NCBI GenBank assembly: GCA_902516285.1
Contig: CABXXT010000007.1
Location: 1 to 63,939 of the forward strand
Length of the DNA stretch: 63,939 bases
Origin: an uncultured SAR86 cluster bacterium
GTDB taxonomy: Bacteria > Pseudomonadota > Gammaproteobacteria > Magnimaribacterales > D2472
Direction of reading: 5' to 3'
Made by a program: the position numbers and the translations under genes. Of this stretch, positions 46,151 through 54,431 are shown one piece after another; position 1 is the stretch's first letter; each line of letters opens with the position of its first letter. Under the pieces are notes generated by a model. That model searched no databases. It had not been told where the DNA came from and saw nothing but the letters and a program-made list of their open reading frames with translations.

Positions 46151-46888
46151 ATGAATAAATTAATTTTTACACTGAGTTTAATATTTTCATTAAATTCATT
46201 TGCGCAAGAAAATAAGTATGAGCCTGTAGCAAATAAAGCTGAGTATTATGCTGTCAAATATTTACCAGGAAAAAACTATATGGATTTTAGAAATTGGGTT
46301 ATGGAGAATCAAGAGAAAGTCCTGAATAAAACCGATGTCTATGATAATTTTGATATTGCACTATTCCAACCTCAATTTGGTACAGACTTGACACAGTTTG
46401 ACGCTGTATTTCTGGGGCTCTGGCCGAACGCCACTGAAATGTTTGCAGGTATGGAGTACTGGGCAAAAAATGGAGGGGAACAAAATGCTAAAGTTCCTGT
46501 AAAAACTGTGCAAGCTGTAGATACTTGGCAATGGGCAGTTTCATCACCTGAGGGAGATCCAGACATTGGAGTAGTAAGATTTTCAGATTGCAAAATGAAA
46601 GATGGTGTAAATGCTAATCAAGTATTTGATGCACTTAAAGATTTTGCTATTGCTGCAAAAGAAACTGGAGATAACCTTGGCAGAAAAATGATTTTCCCAG
46701 GATCTGGAGGAACTGAAGGAGATTATGACTATGTCTATTCACTATACGCTAGATCAATAAGTGAATTAGGTGTTGGCACTGATAATTATTGGGAAAACAT
46801 TCTAGGATCTGATGAGGATATTGCTCTTGGAGAACTACTTGATAACTGTTCAAACTATAGAATGTATATTACTGAAAGACTAAGATAA
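46151..46888 (+). CDS. Exported protein of unknown family, paralogue of the 62.1 kb gene
   Basis: 245 residues with signal peptide (about 1-18, FTLSLIFSLNSFAQ). It shares a clear pattern with the protein at 62111-62863: TW followed by VxFSDC(K/R), a DG/EGV segment, FAxAAK, GRKMI(F/W)P, G(D/W)YDYV and SI...W. Two cysteines in the second half (FSDCKMKDG and LDNCSNYR) are matched by two in the paralogue and could form a disulfide. Two ferredoxin-like halves (about 30-120 and 130-235) are suggested by the beta-alpha pattern. No enzyme motif is recognised. A strong terminator follows. Confidence 0.8.
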   Translation: MNKLIFTLSLIFSLNSFAQENKYEPVANKAEYYAVKYLPGKNYMDFRNWVMENQEKVLNKTDVYDNFDIALFQPQFGTDLTQFDAVFLGLWPNATEMFAGMEYWAKNGGEQNAKVPVKTVQAVDTWQWAVSSPEGDPDIGVVRFSDCKMKDGVNANQVFDALKDFAIAAKETGDNLGRKMIFPGSGGTEGDYDYVYSLYARSISELGVGTDNYWENILGSDEDIALGELLDNCSNYRMYITERLR

Positions 46889-46895
46889 ATAACTC

Positions 46896-46930
46896 AAAAA
46901 AAAGGTCTTTTTTTAAGGCCTTTTTTTTTT
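46896..46930 (+). terminator. Rho-independent terminator
   Basis: Arms 46896-46907 and 46917-46928 (A-tract, GGTC pairing with GGCC through one G-U, T-tract) and a loop of T and A, ending in a ten-base T run. It terminates the secreted protein gene before the RRM gene. Confidence 0.82.
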
Positions 46931-46989
46931 AAATAAGAAAACTATTTTTATTTTTTTCATGTATGATGATGCCATAATATAAGGAAACT

Positions 46990-47235
46990 ATGAATATATA
47001 TGTTGGAAATATCTCTTGGGGTTTAAACGACCAAGATCTAGAAAATATTTTTGCTGAATACGGTACCGTTACATCAGCAAAAATCATCACTGATAGAATG
47101 ACAAACAGATCAAGAGGATTTGGTTTTGTTGAAATGAGTGATGGTGCAGAAGCTGCAATCGAAGCGCTAAATGGATCTGAGCAAGACGGAAGAGCTCTTG
47201 TCGTTAACGAATCAAGACCAAAAGATAAAAGTTAA
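46990..47235 (+). CDS. RRM-domain RNA-binding protein
   Basis: An 81-residue protein that is almost entirely one RNA recognition motif: RNP2 IYVGNI at residues 2-7 and RNP1 RGFGFVEM at about 42-49, with the aromatic residues of both intact. This family of small glycine-poor RRM proteins is common in cyanobacteria and marine proteobacteria and is often cold-induced. The ribosome site AAGGAA is 8 bases before the ATG. Its stop shares TTAA with the convergent gene. Confidence 0.93.
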   Translation: MNIYVGNISWGLNDQDLENIFAEYGTVTSAKIITDRMTNRSRGFGFVEMSDGAEAAIEALNGSEQDGRALVVNESRPKDKS

Positions 47236-47624
47236 TTTAAACCTTCTAAAGCTTCAATCATTTTTTCCTGTACTTTTTGGACGGCTTGATATGGCCTAAT
47301 CATCACCTTAAAATCTACTATTTGACCATCTGAATTCCATTCGATCATATCGACGCCATTAACTGATATGTCGTCTATGAATGTCTCAAATTCCAATACT
47401 GAATACATTCCATCATGAATTTCCTTTGTGTATAAGAACTTCTCCATGTTGAAAGATTGACCGGCTGCAGCTAAATACATTTTTGTAATTTCTTTTCCAA
47501 CAAGAGGTTTAAAAACAACTGGTGAAGAGAAGACAGCACCTTCAGATATTAATTGATCAAGTTTTTTCATTTCACTTGCATTAACTACTTCGTGCCATTT
47601 ATGAATAAAATCTTTTGCCTGCAT
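47232..47624 (-). CDS. NTF2/SnoaL-like protein
   Basis: 130-residue cytoplasmic protein with NTF2-fold signature: FIHKWHEVVNASEMKKLDQLI, EGAVFSSPVVFKPLVGKE, then strands YSVLEFETFIDDISVNGVD and MIEWNSDGQIVDFKVMIRP. Close relatives are annotated as nuclear transport factor 2 family or SnoaL-like; some bind or isomerise polycyclic ligands. No signal peptide, unlike the neighbour at 45483. Confidence 0.82.
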   Translation of the reverse strand: MQAKDFIHKWHEVVNASEMKKLDQLISEGAVFSSPVVFKPLVGKEITKMYLAAAGQSFNMEKFLYTKEIHDGMYSVLEFETFIDDISVNGVDMIEWNSDGQIVDFKVMIRPYQAVQKVQEKMIEALEGLN

Positions 47625-47694
47625 TATATTTTCCCAAAATAAATTGTTGATATTATTTAGTTACAGTAATATCTTATTATCTTAGGAGTTAATT

Positions 47695-48123
47695 ATGAAG
47701 AATTTTTTAATTTTGACATTAATGCTTCCTGGTCTTCTGCTAGGAATGCATCATAAAACAAATCCAATTATTTTTTATTTAGATCTTGAAGTTGCCGATG
47801 GAAAATCAGATAGCGCAGATAATTTTATAAATTATCTTGTAGAAACTGTAGAAAAAACTGAACCTAAAACCATGTATTATAAGTACTGGATCTCTAAGGA
47901 TAAAAAAAATGTATCACTGATGGAAGTGTATCACTCAAATGAAGATGCAATTTTTCATATGAATGCTTTTGCTGAGGCACCTCACAGAGATAAATTTCTT
48001 GAAACTTTTATTGTAAGTAGTTTTCAGGTTTTAGGAGACACTAATGCTGAGTTAAAAGAAGCTTTAAAAGCCTACACTGACGACCATCGAATGTTAGTTG
48101 ATGGTTTTCAGAGGAACAAATGA
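47695..48123 (+). CDS. Exported ABM/DABB-like protein
   Basis: 142 residues with a short signal peptide (FLILTLMLPGLLLGM). The mature part has an ABM-like arrangement: IIFYLDLEVADGKSDSADNF, a helix, TMYYKYWISKDKKNVSLMEVY, a helix HMNAFAEAPHRDKFLETF and a terminal strand. It is preceded by a good ribosome site (TTAGGAG). It overlaps the following NTF2-like gene by 4 bases, so the two are probably coupled. Confidence 0.72.
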   Translation: MKNFLILTLMLPGLLLGMHHKTNPIIFYLDLEVADGKSDSADNFINYLVETVEKTEPKTMYYKYWISKDKKNVSLMEVYHSNEDAIFHMNAFAEAPHRDKFLETFIVSSFQVLGDTNAELKEALKAYTDDHRMLVDGFQRNK

Positions 48124-48485
48124 GTAATAAAGAACAAATAGAAACCTGCATAAATATTTATTATGAGGGTTGCTGCGAATCTGACCCTGCAAAAATTAAA
48201 GAAGCATTTGATAAAAATGCAATGATAAGTGGTTATTTACCAGATGGCTTGCATGAAATGAATTTAGATGAATTTGCAGGATTTGTTGCCGATCAACAAC
48301 CATCACCTAAGGAAAAAGGCGATGAAGAATTTCTAGAAATAATTTCATGTGAAATAGTTGGAGATACCGCAATTGTTCAAATAAGAGAGGCATACTTGGG
48401 GATGACTTTTATTGATTCATTCTCTTTTTTAAAAAAGGATAATTCATGGAGAATATACACAAAGTTATTCCATGTTGAGTCATAA
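48120..48485 (+). CDS. NTF2-like (putative lumazine-binding type) protein
   Basis: 121-residue protein with the pattern IETCINIYYEGCCESDPAKIKEAFDKNAMI (read in parts), LDEFAGFVADQQPSP, CEIVGDTAIVQIREAYLGM and FSFLKKDNSWRIYTKLFH, which fits the NTF2-like/Lumazine_bd_2 family. Function of these small proteins is generally unknown. It begins inside the last codons of the exported ABM-like gene (ATGA overlap). Confidence 0.82.
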   Translation: MSNKEQIETCINIYYEGCCESDPAKIKEAFDKNAMISGYLPDGLHEMNLDEFAGFVADQQPSPKEKGDEEFLEIISCEIVGDTAIVQIREAYLGMTFIDSFSFLKKDNSWRIYTKLFHVES

Positions 48486-48514
48486 AAAATATATATACAT
48501 AGAGGAGAAAAAAT

Positions 48515-49411
48515 ATGTTGTTCAAAAATAAATTGATGATAGCTTTTGTAATAAGTATTTTATTTGTTACAAGCTGTTCAAATGAGATGTCTAATGAATC
48601 TTCTGAAGACAGAAAAGATGCAGAAATTTATGCAGAATTTGTAGATTCATTGGAAAGCACAGATGGACAAACCTATGTCGAATTTATGGCATGCACACGA
48701 GGATCAGACTTCAATGCTGAAAACTCTACAAAGATGATTGCAGATTGGCAAAAGTTAATAACTGCTGAATCATTGTTTGGTGTTTGGGGGTATGTTCCAG
48801 CTGCAGATACAAATGCTTTCGGAGATTCGTTATGGTGGGAGCTGAATTGGAATTCAAAACAAGAAGCTGATGCCGAATGGAATGCTTGGAATCTGAATGA
48901 AGAAGCACAAGCTTGGGCTGAAGAATATTCAAATGTAATGGTTTGTGATGGAGAAGGAAGAAATTCTTTTGATGGCGTTTATCCAATTTTACCTAATACA
49001 TATGGAGCTGTTAATGAAAGTGGATACTTTTACAGTGAATTTTATCAATGCAGTTATACCAATGGTTCTGACAGGACAAATGCAGAGGCGTTCTTACCAG
49101 GATTTACCAGCGCAGTAAGCAAATCTGATTACAACGGAACTGGTTATTCGTACGCAAATTATTTTGCATATAAAAATGCAGACGGATCTCACACAGATGC
49201 TGATGTTGACTTTTTATGGGCAAATTTTTCAAATACTAAAGATTCGATGGATAAAGCAGCCCAATCATTTGAAAAGGATGTGAGAGGTGAAATGTTTCCT
49301 TTATTTAGTGAGTTTGCAACATGCGCAGAAGTTCCTGATGTTTATCATGGTTGGACATTTTACATAGGCGATAAAAAAGAGTTCATGCCTGATTTCACAT
49401 CAAGAGGCTAG
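48515..49411 (+). CDS. Lipoprotein with two tandem repeats of an unknown module
   Basis: 298 residues. The N-terminus has a lipobox (FVISILFVTSCSN). The mature part contains two similar modules of roughly 110 residues. Module 1 begins TYVEFMACTRGSDFNAENS and module 2 FYSEFYQCSYTNGSDRTNAE; each ends near a second cysteine (NVMVCDGEG and FATCAEVPD), and each has an acidic, tryptophan-rich centre (LWWELNW and FLWANF). The Cys-W-Cys layout resembles the second halves of the secreted proteins at 46.2 and 62.1 kb. No known domain is recognised. Ribosome site AGAGGAG precedes the ATG. Confidence 0.78.
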   Translation: MLFKNKLMIAFVISILFVTSCSNEMSNESSEDRKDAEIYAEFVDSLESTDGQTYVEFMACTRGSDFNAENSTKMIADWQKLITAESLFGVWGYVPAADTNAFGDSLWWELNWNSKQEADAEWNAWNLNEEAQAWAEEYSNVMVCDGEGRNSFDGVYPILPNTYGAVNESGYFYSEFYQCSYTNGSDRTNAEAFLPGFTSAVSKSDYNGTGYSYANYFAYKNADGSHTDADVDFLWANFSNTKDSMDKAAQSFEKDVRGEMFPLFSEFATCAEVPDVYHGWTFYIGDKKEFMPDFTSRG

Positions 49412-49420
49412 ATCTTAAAT

Positions 49421-49456
49421 AAAAAAGAAGCTGCTTTGTGTAGCTTCTTTTTTTTG
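49421..49456 (+). terminator. Rho-independent terminator
   Basis: AAAAAGAAGCT pairs with AGCTTCTTTTT around a GCTTTGTGT loop, followed by T residues. It ends the tandem-module lipoprotein transcript 19 bases before the ald start. Confidence 0.88.
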
Positions 49457-49474
49457 TGGTACATTCTACATATT

Positions 49475-50566
49475 ATGATTATTGGAGTTCCAACAGAAGT
49501 TAAAAATAATGAGAGTCGCGTTGGCTTGACGCCAAGTTCTGTGCAAAAAATTGTAAGTTCTGGACATGATGTTTTTATTCAAAAAAATGCTGGGGCAAAT
49601 ATTGGTTTTTTTGATGATCAGTATTTAAGTTCAGGGGCAAAAATTTTAGACTCTGCAGAAGATGTATATAAATCTTCAGAAATGATCGTAAAAGTTAAAG
49701 AACCTATTCCAGATGAGTATCGTTATTTAAGAGATGATTTAACTTTATTTACATACCTCCACTTAGCAGGAGATCCGGAAAACGCAAAAAAATTAATAGA
49801 TACTGGTGTAACAGGCATTGCTTATGAAACTGTTACTGCTGCTGATGGCTCAATGCCGCTTTTGGCACCTATGAGCACAATAGCAGGCCAGTTAGCTTTT
49901 ATTGTTGGTTCATATCATCTTTTAAAACACAATAAAGGAAAGGGTGTAATGATTGGGAAGATGGAAGATATTGAACCTAGAATAGTTACAGTTGTAGGTG
50001 CTGGAGTAGCTGGAACACAATCCATATCAAAAGCATTGGACAATAACGCCTTAGTGAAGGTTCTAGATACATCAGAATCGAAATTACAGGCACTTGAGAA
50101 GGAATTTGGTTCAAAAAACATTGAATATATTATGTCTACAAATGAATCAGTACAAACTTCAATTAATGATTCTGATTTAGTTATCGGAAGTGTTTATGTT
50201 GTTGGAAAAGAGGCTCCAAAGGTGGTGTCAAAAGATATGCTAATTTCAATGAAACCTGGAACTGTTATGGTTGATGTTTCAATTGATCAAGGCGGGTGTT
50301 TTGAAAGCAGCAAACCAACCACTCACGATAATCCTACATTTATTGAAAATGATATTGTTCACTACTGTGTTACAAATATGCCTGGTGCTGTTCCTTTAAC
50401 TGCAACCGAAGCATTAAACAAAGTTACACTTTCTTATGTAGAAAATTTAGCCAACAAAGGAATTGATAAAGCTCTTTCAGAGGATAAGCATTTAAGAAAC
50501 GGTCTTAATATCCAGCATGGAACCATTACTCATCAAGGTGTAAAAGATTCATTAGAAAAATTTTAA
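49475..50566 (+). CDS. ald: Alanine dehydrogenase
   Basis: Interconverts alanine with pyruvate and ammonia, NAD-dependent. The start at 49475 gives the family N-terminus MIIGVPTEVKNNESRVGLTP; the open frame upstream of it only reads through the terminator. Catalytic and binding segments: FTYLHLAGD (with His), GSMPLLAPMSTIAGQ, VTVVGAGVAGTQSISKAL (NAD) and MVDVSIDQGGCFE. Length 363 is normal. It is followed 10 bases later by an SDR with a strong ribosome site. Confidence 0.95.
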   Translation: MIIGVPTEVKNNESRVGLTPSSVQKIVSSGHDVFIQKNAGANIGFFDDQYLSSGAKILDSAEDVYKSSEMIVKVKEPIPDEYRYLRDDLTLFTYLHLAGDPENAKKLIDTGVTGIAYETVTAADGSMPLLAPMSTIAGQLAFIVGSYHLLKHNKGKGVMIGKMEDIEPRIVTVVGAGVAGTQSISKALDNNALVKVLDTSESKLQALEKEFGSKNIEYIMSTNESVQTSINDSDLVIGSVYVVGKEAPKVVSKDMLISMKPGTVMVDVSIDQGGCFESSKPTTHDNPTFIENDIVHYCVTNMPGAVPLTATEALNKVTLSYVENLANKGIDKALSEDKHLRNGLNIQHGTITHQGVKDSLEKF

Positions 50567-50576
50567 GGAGAAAATT

Positions 50577-51584
50577 ATGGAAAAAGTATTAGTAACAGGA
50601 GCAACAGGATATATTGCATTGCATTGCATTCATCAACTTTTAAATCAAGGCTATGCTGTTAATGGTTCTCTAAGATCTCCTGAAAGAAAAGATGAGATTA
50701 TTGAGGCTTTAAAAAAAGATAACACACCAGTAGAAAATTTGCGTCTATTTACATTTAATTTGACCGAAGATGATGGATGGGATGAGGGAATGGAAGGATG
50801 TGATTTTTTACTACATGTTGCATCTCCACTTTCTATAAATACTCATGATGAAGATTATTTTGTAAAACCTGCAGTGTCTGGGGTTAAAAGAGCATTTAAA
50901 TTTGCAAAAAAACATAATGTAAAAAAAGTGATTTTGACTTCATCAGTTGCTGCCATTTTAGAAACCGGTGAAGATAAACAATATTTTGATGAAACGGATT
51001 GGTCTGATCCAGAAAGCTCTGAAATAAGTCATTATTCAAAAAGCAAAACTTTGGCTGAGATGGCAGCTTGGGATTTTGTGAAAGAGGAAGGACATCCATT
51101 TGAATTAGCAGTCATCAACCCTGCGCTTGTTACAGGACCATCTTTAACAAATGATCTTGGTGAATCCAATAAAGCAATAGAGATGGTGGTAACAGGAAAA
51201 ATGGCAGTTGCTATACCTATACAGTTCGGTTTTGTTGATGTAAGAGATGTCGCAGATGCGCACATTCTTGCTATGAAAAGTTCTTTGAGTAATGGTGAAA
51301 GATTTGCGTTATCTGAAAAAGATCTTTGGTACAAAGATATTGCAAAACTGCTTAAAAGCAATGGATTTAATAAAGTCCCAAGCATGAGCGTACCAATATG
51401 GTTGGCAAAATTTTTAGCTAATTTTAATCAACAGCTTAAAGCTACAGTCCCTTTCATGGGAAGAGTAAGAAGTACAAGTAAAACAACTAAAGCTGAAGAT
51501 ATTCTTGGATGGAATCCAAGACCTGCAGAAGAGTCTATTTTAGATGTCGCAAATCAAATAAAGGAAATGGGATTAATTAAATAA
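50577..51584 (+). CDS. Extended SDR, dihydroflavonol reductase / 3beta-HSD-like
   Basis: 335 residues with VTGATGYIALHCIHQLL at the N-terminus (GxxGxxA-type NAD(P) site) and the catalytic SSVAAIL and HYSKSKTLAE (YxxxK). The pattern is that of NAD-dependent aldehyde/ketone reductases related to dihydroflavonol 4-reductase and 3beta-hydroxysteroid dehydrogenase. It is between ald and a convergent steroid-reductase-like gene whose stop it overlaps by 8 bases. The natural substrate is not known. Confidence 0.88.
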   Translation: MEKVLVTGATGYIALHCIHQLLNQGYAVNGSLRSPERKDEIIEALKKDNTPVENLRLFTFNLTEDDGWDEGMEGCDFLLHVASPLSINTHDEDYFVKPAVSGVKRAFKFAKKHNVKKVILTSSVAAILETGEDKQYFDETDWSDPESSEISHYSKSKTLAEMAAWDFVKEEGHPFELAVINPALVTGPSLTNDLGESNKAIEMVVTGKMAVAIPIQFGFVDVRDVADAHILAMKSSLSNGERFALSEKDLWYKDIAKLLKSNGFNKVPSMSVPIWLAKFLANFNQQLKATVPFMGRVRSTSKTTKAEDILGWNPRPAEESILDVANQIKEMGLIK

Positions 51585-52326
51585 TGCCTGGAATTACAGC
51601 TTTTCTATTTTTTGGATAATTCTCAAACCTTTTTTTATACCATTTGTGATGTGCAATGGCCCTTGGAAATAGATTAGCTACTGTCCAAAAAAAGAAAATA
51701 AGTCCAGCGGAGCTTGCAGTTAAAATAGCCCATCCCAACCATTCAATCATCTCTCCAAAGTAATTTGGAGATGAGATATATTTATATAAAAAAGAATTAG
51801 GTTGATGATATCCAGGTCCCCTCGTTTTTCTCAATGAAATCATGTAGTAGTCTGATCTAATATTTATATACATGCCGGAAATGAACAAACCAATACCAAT
51901 ACAGAAATATGGATTCATAAACCATTGATATGAATATTCACCTGAAAGAAAAATTCCATAAAATTGAATACTCACATTAATAAAATTGAAACTTATAGCT
52001 GATATTGGAATACTAATAGGCATTTTTTGATTTTCCATATCAACCATAAATGGATATATGAATGTCCTGTGTATGTAGTGCGCTAACCATAAGATCAAAA
52101 ATACATAGTGAATAACATTTAGATTTTTATAATAAATTATTGTTAAAAAAATCATCAGAACAACACAGGGTGACTCCATAACAATCCATCCAAGCCTGGC
52201 AGGAATTTCTTTACCCCAGCCTGTCTTGATGTGTCTTCCATACGGGGCATTCTCAAAAAAAAGATAAATGAATGTTATTAATCCAACGATTAACCAGACT
52301 ATTAAAAAAATATTAAAGAAACTCAT
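51577..52326 (-). CDS. Steroid 5-alpha-reductase (SRD5A)-like membrane protein
   Basis: 249 residues, about six or seven membrane helices. The C-terminal half carries the family signature: GPGYHQPNSFLYKYISSPNYFGEMIEWLGWA, with the end FENYPKNRKAVIPGII (quoted here in segments: SPNYFGEMIEWLGWA and YPKNRKAVIPGI). In eukaryotes this NADPH-binding part reduces the delta-4 bond of 3-oxosteroids; bacterial relatives act on unknown enones. It is convergent with the SDR and divergent from the GMC oxidoreductase. Confidence 0.88.
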   Translation of the reverse strand: MSFFNIFLIVWLIVGLITFIYLFFENAPYGRHIKTGWGKEIPARLGWIVMESPCVVLMIFLTIIYYKNLNVIHYVFLILWLAHYIHRTFIYPFMVDMENQKMPISIPISAISFNFINVSIQFYGIFLSGEYSYQWFMNPYFCIGIGLFISGMYINIRSDYYMISLRKTRGPGYHQPNSFLYKYISSPNYFGEMIEWLGWAILTASSAGLIFFFWTVANLFPRAIAHHKWYKKRFENYPKNRKAVIPGII

Positions 52327-52406
52327 AATGTTTTAACTCTATTAAAGTTTACATTTATGATTCTAAAACATAAACTTTATTAAAAATATTTTTGAGTTTG
52401 AGATAT

Positions 52407-54098
52407 ATGAAAAGTTTTGATTTTATAATTTTAGGAGCTGGTTCAGCAGGATGTGTTTTAGCTAATAGATTAAGTGAAAATACTGATTATACAGTATGCC
52501 TTATTGAGGCTGGCTCAAAAGATAGCGATCCAAGACTTCATATTCCAGTAGGGTTTGCTTTTTTGGGAGATGGAAAAGGAAAATATAATTGGGGTTATGA
52601 GACAGAACCACAAAAAGAATTTGAGAAAGTTTTAGTAACAGAACCTCAAAGAGAAATGGTCGATTCAGCTGGAGGTGTTCATAAGGTTAATGCTGAATCA
52701 CTTGATCACAGAAGAGGATATCAACCAAGAGGCAAAACTCTAGGTGGCTCAAGTTCAATCAATGCAATGCTTTATGTAAGAGGCCACAGGTGGGATTACG
52801 ATCATTGGTCAGAGCTTGGAAATAATGGTTGGTCCTATGACGAGGTACTGCCTTATTTTATAAAAGCAGAACATAATGAGATACTCGACGATGAATTTCA
52901 TGGTCAAAATGGTCCTTTAAATGTAACAAAAATAAGACACGAAAATAGGCCTACTAAAGACTTTGTTGAGACTGGATCAAAAATTTTTGGATATAACGAT
53001 GATTTTAATGGTGAAAATCAAGAGGGTATTGGTTTTTATCAGACAACCCAAAAAGATGGTAAACGATGTAGTGCTGCAAAAGCATATCTTGTGCCTTGCT
53101 TAGACAGAGAAAACCTTACAGTAATGACTGAAACTAACGTGAACAAAATAATTATCGAAAACAATAAAGCTATCGGAGTTGAATGTGTTAACAATAAGGG
53201 AGAGTTTTTTAAAATCAATGCAAATAAAGAGGTTCTTTTATCTTCAGGAGCTTTTGGGTCGCCACAAATTCTTTTAAGATCTGGTATAGGCCCTTCTAAT
53301 GAAATCATCAAACATAATATTGAACATGTTCATGATCTTCCTGGTGTTGGGAAAAATCTCCAAGATCATATTGATTATCTTTCAGTTCATAGATACAACT
53401 CAATGGAGCTTATAGGCTTTTCTCTTAAATCAATTTTTTATAAATTCCCACTTGAGATTCTAAAATATATTTTTGCTAAAGTTGGCATGTTTACTTCAAC
53501 AGTAGCAGAAGCTGGCGGATTTATTAAATCCAATGACGAAATTGATATTCCCGATATGCAACTACATTTTGCACCAGCTATGGTTGTTGATCATGGAAGA
53601 ACAAGTGTTTGGGGACATGGACTTAGTTGTCACGTTTGCTTATTGAGGCCTAAGTCAAGAGGCGAAGTAACTCTCAATTCATCAGATCCAAATGATGATC
53701 CAAAGATTGATCCTAAGTTTTTATCTCATCCTGACGATATGCATGCATTAATAGAAGGATATAAAAAAATGATGATGATTTTAAATGAAGAACCAGTATC
53801 AAAATATACTAGCAATCATGTTGAAAGACCAATTGATTTAAATAATGATAAGGATATTGAGCAAGCAATTCGAGAAGAAGCAGATACTGTTTATCATCCT
53901 GTCGGCACATGTAAGATGGGCAATGACGATATGTCTGTGGTTGACGAAAAACTCAAGGTCTATGGAATTGATGGATTAAGGGTAGTAGATGCATCAATAA
54001 TGCCAACTCTTATTGGCGGTAACACAAATGCTCCAACAATTATGATAGGTGAAAAAGCATCAGATATGATTCTTGAATATTGGCAGAGTAATTTATGA
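52407..54098 (+). CDS. GMC-family FAD oxidoreductase (choline dehydrogenase-like)
   Basis: 563 residues. FAD site at the N-terminus: FIILGAGSAGCVLANRLSE. The GMC signature GKTLGGSSSINAMLYVRG is at about residues 111-128, a second signature is SSGAFGSPQILLRSGIG, and the active-site His is in TVYHPVGTCKMG with the C-terminal Asn in GGNTNAPTIMIGEKA. The ATG at 52407 gives the natural N-terminus. Members oxidise choline or other alcohols; no betaine aldehyde dehydrogenase is nearby, so choline is not supported. The rhodanese gene overlaps its stop by 4 bases. Confidence 0.93.
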   Translation: MKSFDFIILGAGSAGCVLANRLSENTDYTVCLIEAGSKDSDPRLHIPVGFAFLGDGKGKYNWGYETEPQKEFEKVLVTEPQREMVDSAGGVHKVNAESLDHRRGYQPRGKTLGGSSSINAMLYVRGHRWDYDHWSELGNNGWSYDEVLPYFIKAEHNEILDDEFHGQNGPLNVTKIRHENRPTKDFVETGSKIFGYNDDFNGENQEGIGFYQTTQKDGKRCSAAKAYLVPCLDRENLTVMTETNVNKIIIENNKAIGVECVNNKGEFFKINANKEVLLSSGAFGSPQILLRSGIGPSNEIIKHNIEHVHDLPGVGKNLQDHIDYLSVHRYNSMELIGFSLKSIFYKFPLEILKYIFAKVGMFTSTVAEAGGFIKSNDEIDIPDMQLHFAPAMVVDHGRTSVWGHGLSCHVCLLRPKSRGEVTLNSSDPNDDPKIDPKFLSHPDDMHALIEGYKKMMMILNEEPVSKYTSNHVERPIDLNNDKDIEQAIREEADTVYHPVGTCKMGNDDMSVVDEKLKVYGIDGLRVVDASIMPTLIGGNTNAPTIMIGEKASDMILEYWQSNL

Positions 54099-54412
54099 AA
54101 AAACTTTTTGCAATTTTTTTGATACTTGGTAGTTTTTATGTTTTTTCAAGTGACGCGTATATTATTGATGTTAGGACCTCGCAGGAGCATCAATCAGGAC
54201 ATATTGAAAGTTCCTTAAATATTGAGTGGCAAAATATTAAAACATTACCAAGTGCTATAAAAAAAAATGACAAAATATATGTTTATTGTAGGAGTGGAAA
54301 CAGATCTGGAAAAGCTAAAAGCATTTTAGATAGACTCGGCTTCACTAATGTTGAAAATGTTGGTGGAATTGAAGAGGCGTCTCAATATCTTAATAAACCA
54401 ATATTAAAATAA
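54095..54412 (+). CDS. Exported single-domain rhodanese
   Basis: 105 residues, signal peptide about 1-19 (LFAIFLILGSFYVFSS). A rhodanese domain follows (YIIDVRTSQEHQSGHIESS) with the active-site loop YCRSGNRSGKA, catalytic C65. Probably a periplasmic sulfurtransferase or thiol protein. It is translationally coupled to the GMC oxidoreductase. Confidence 0.9.
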   Translation: MKKLFAIFLILGSFYVFSSDAYIIDVRTSQEHQSGHIESSLNIEWQNIKTLPSAIKKNDKIYVYCRSGNRSGKAKSILDRLGFTNVENVGGIEEASQYLNKPILK

Positions 54413-54431
54413 ATATCTTATCTAGCTTTAA

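Noticed and set aside
49436-49474. Thirteen extra N-terminal codons for alanine dehydrogenase
   Set aside because: They lie within the right arm of a terminator hairpin, and the family N-terminus begins at the ATG at 49475.
52407-54098. Choline dehydrogenase (betA) for glycine betaine synthesis
   Set aside because: GMC members have many substrates and no betB, betI or choline transporter is in the neighbourhood.
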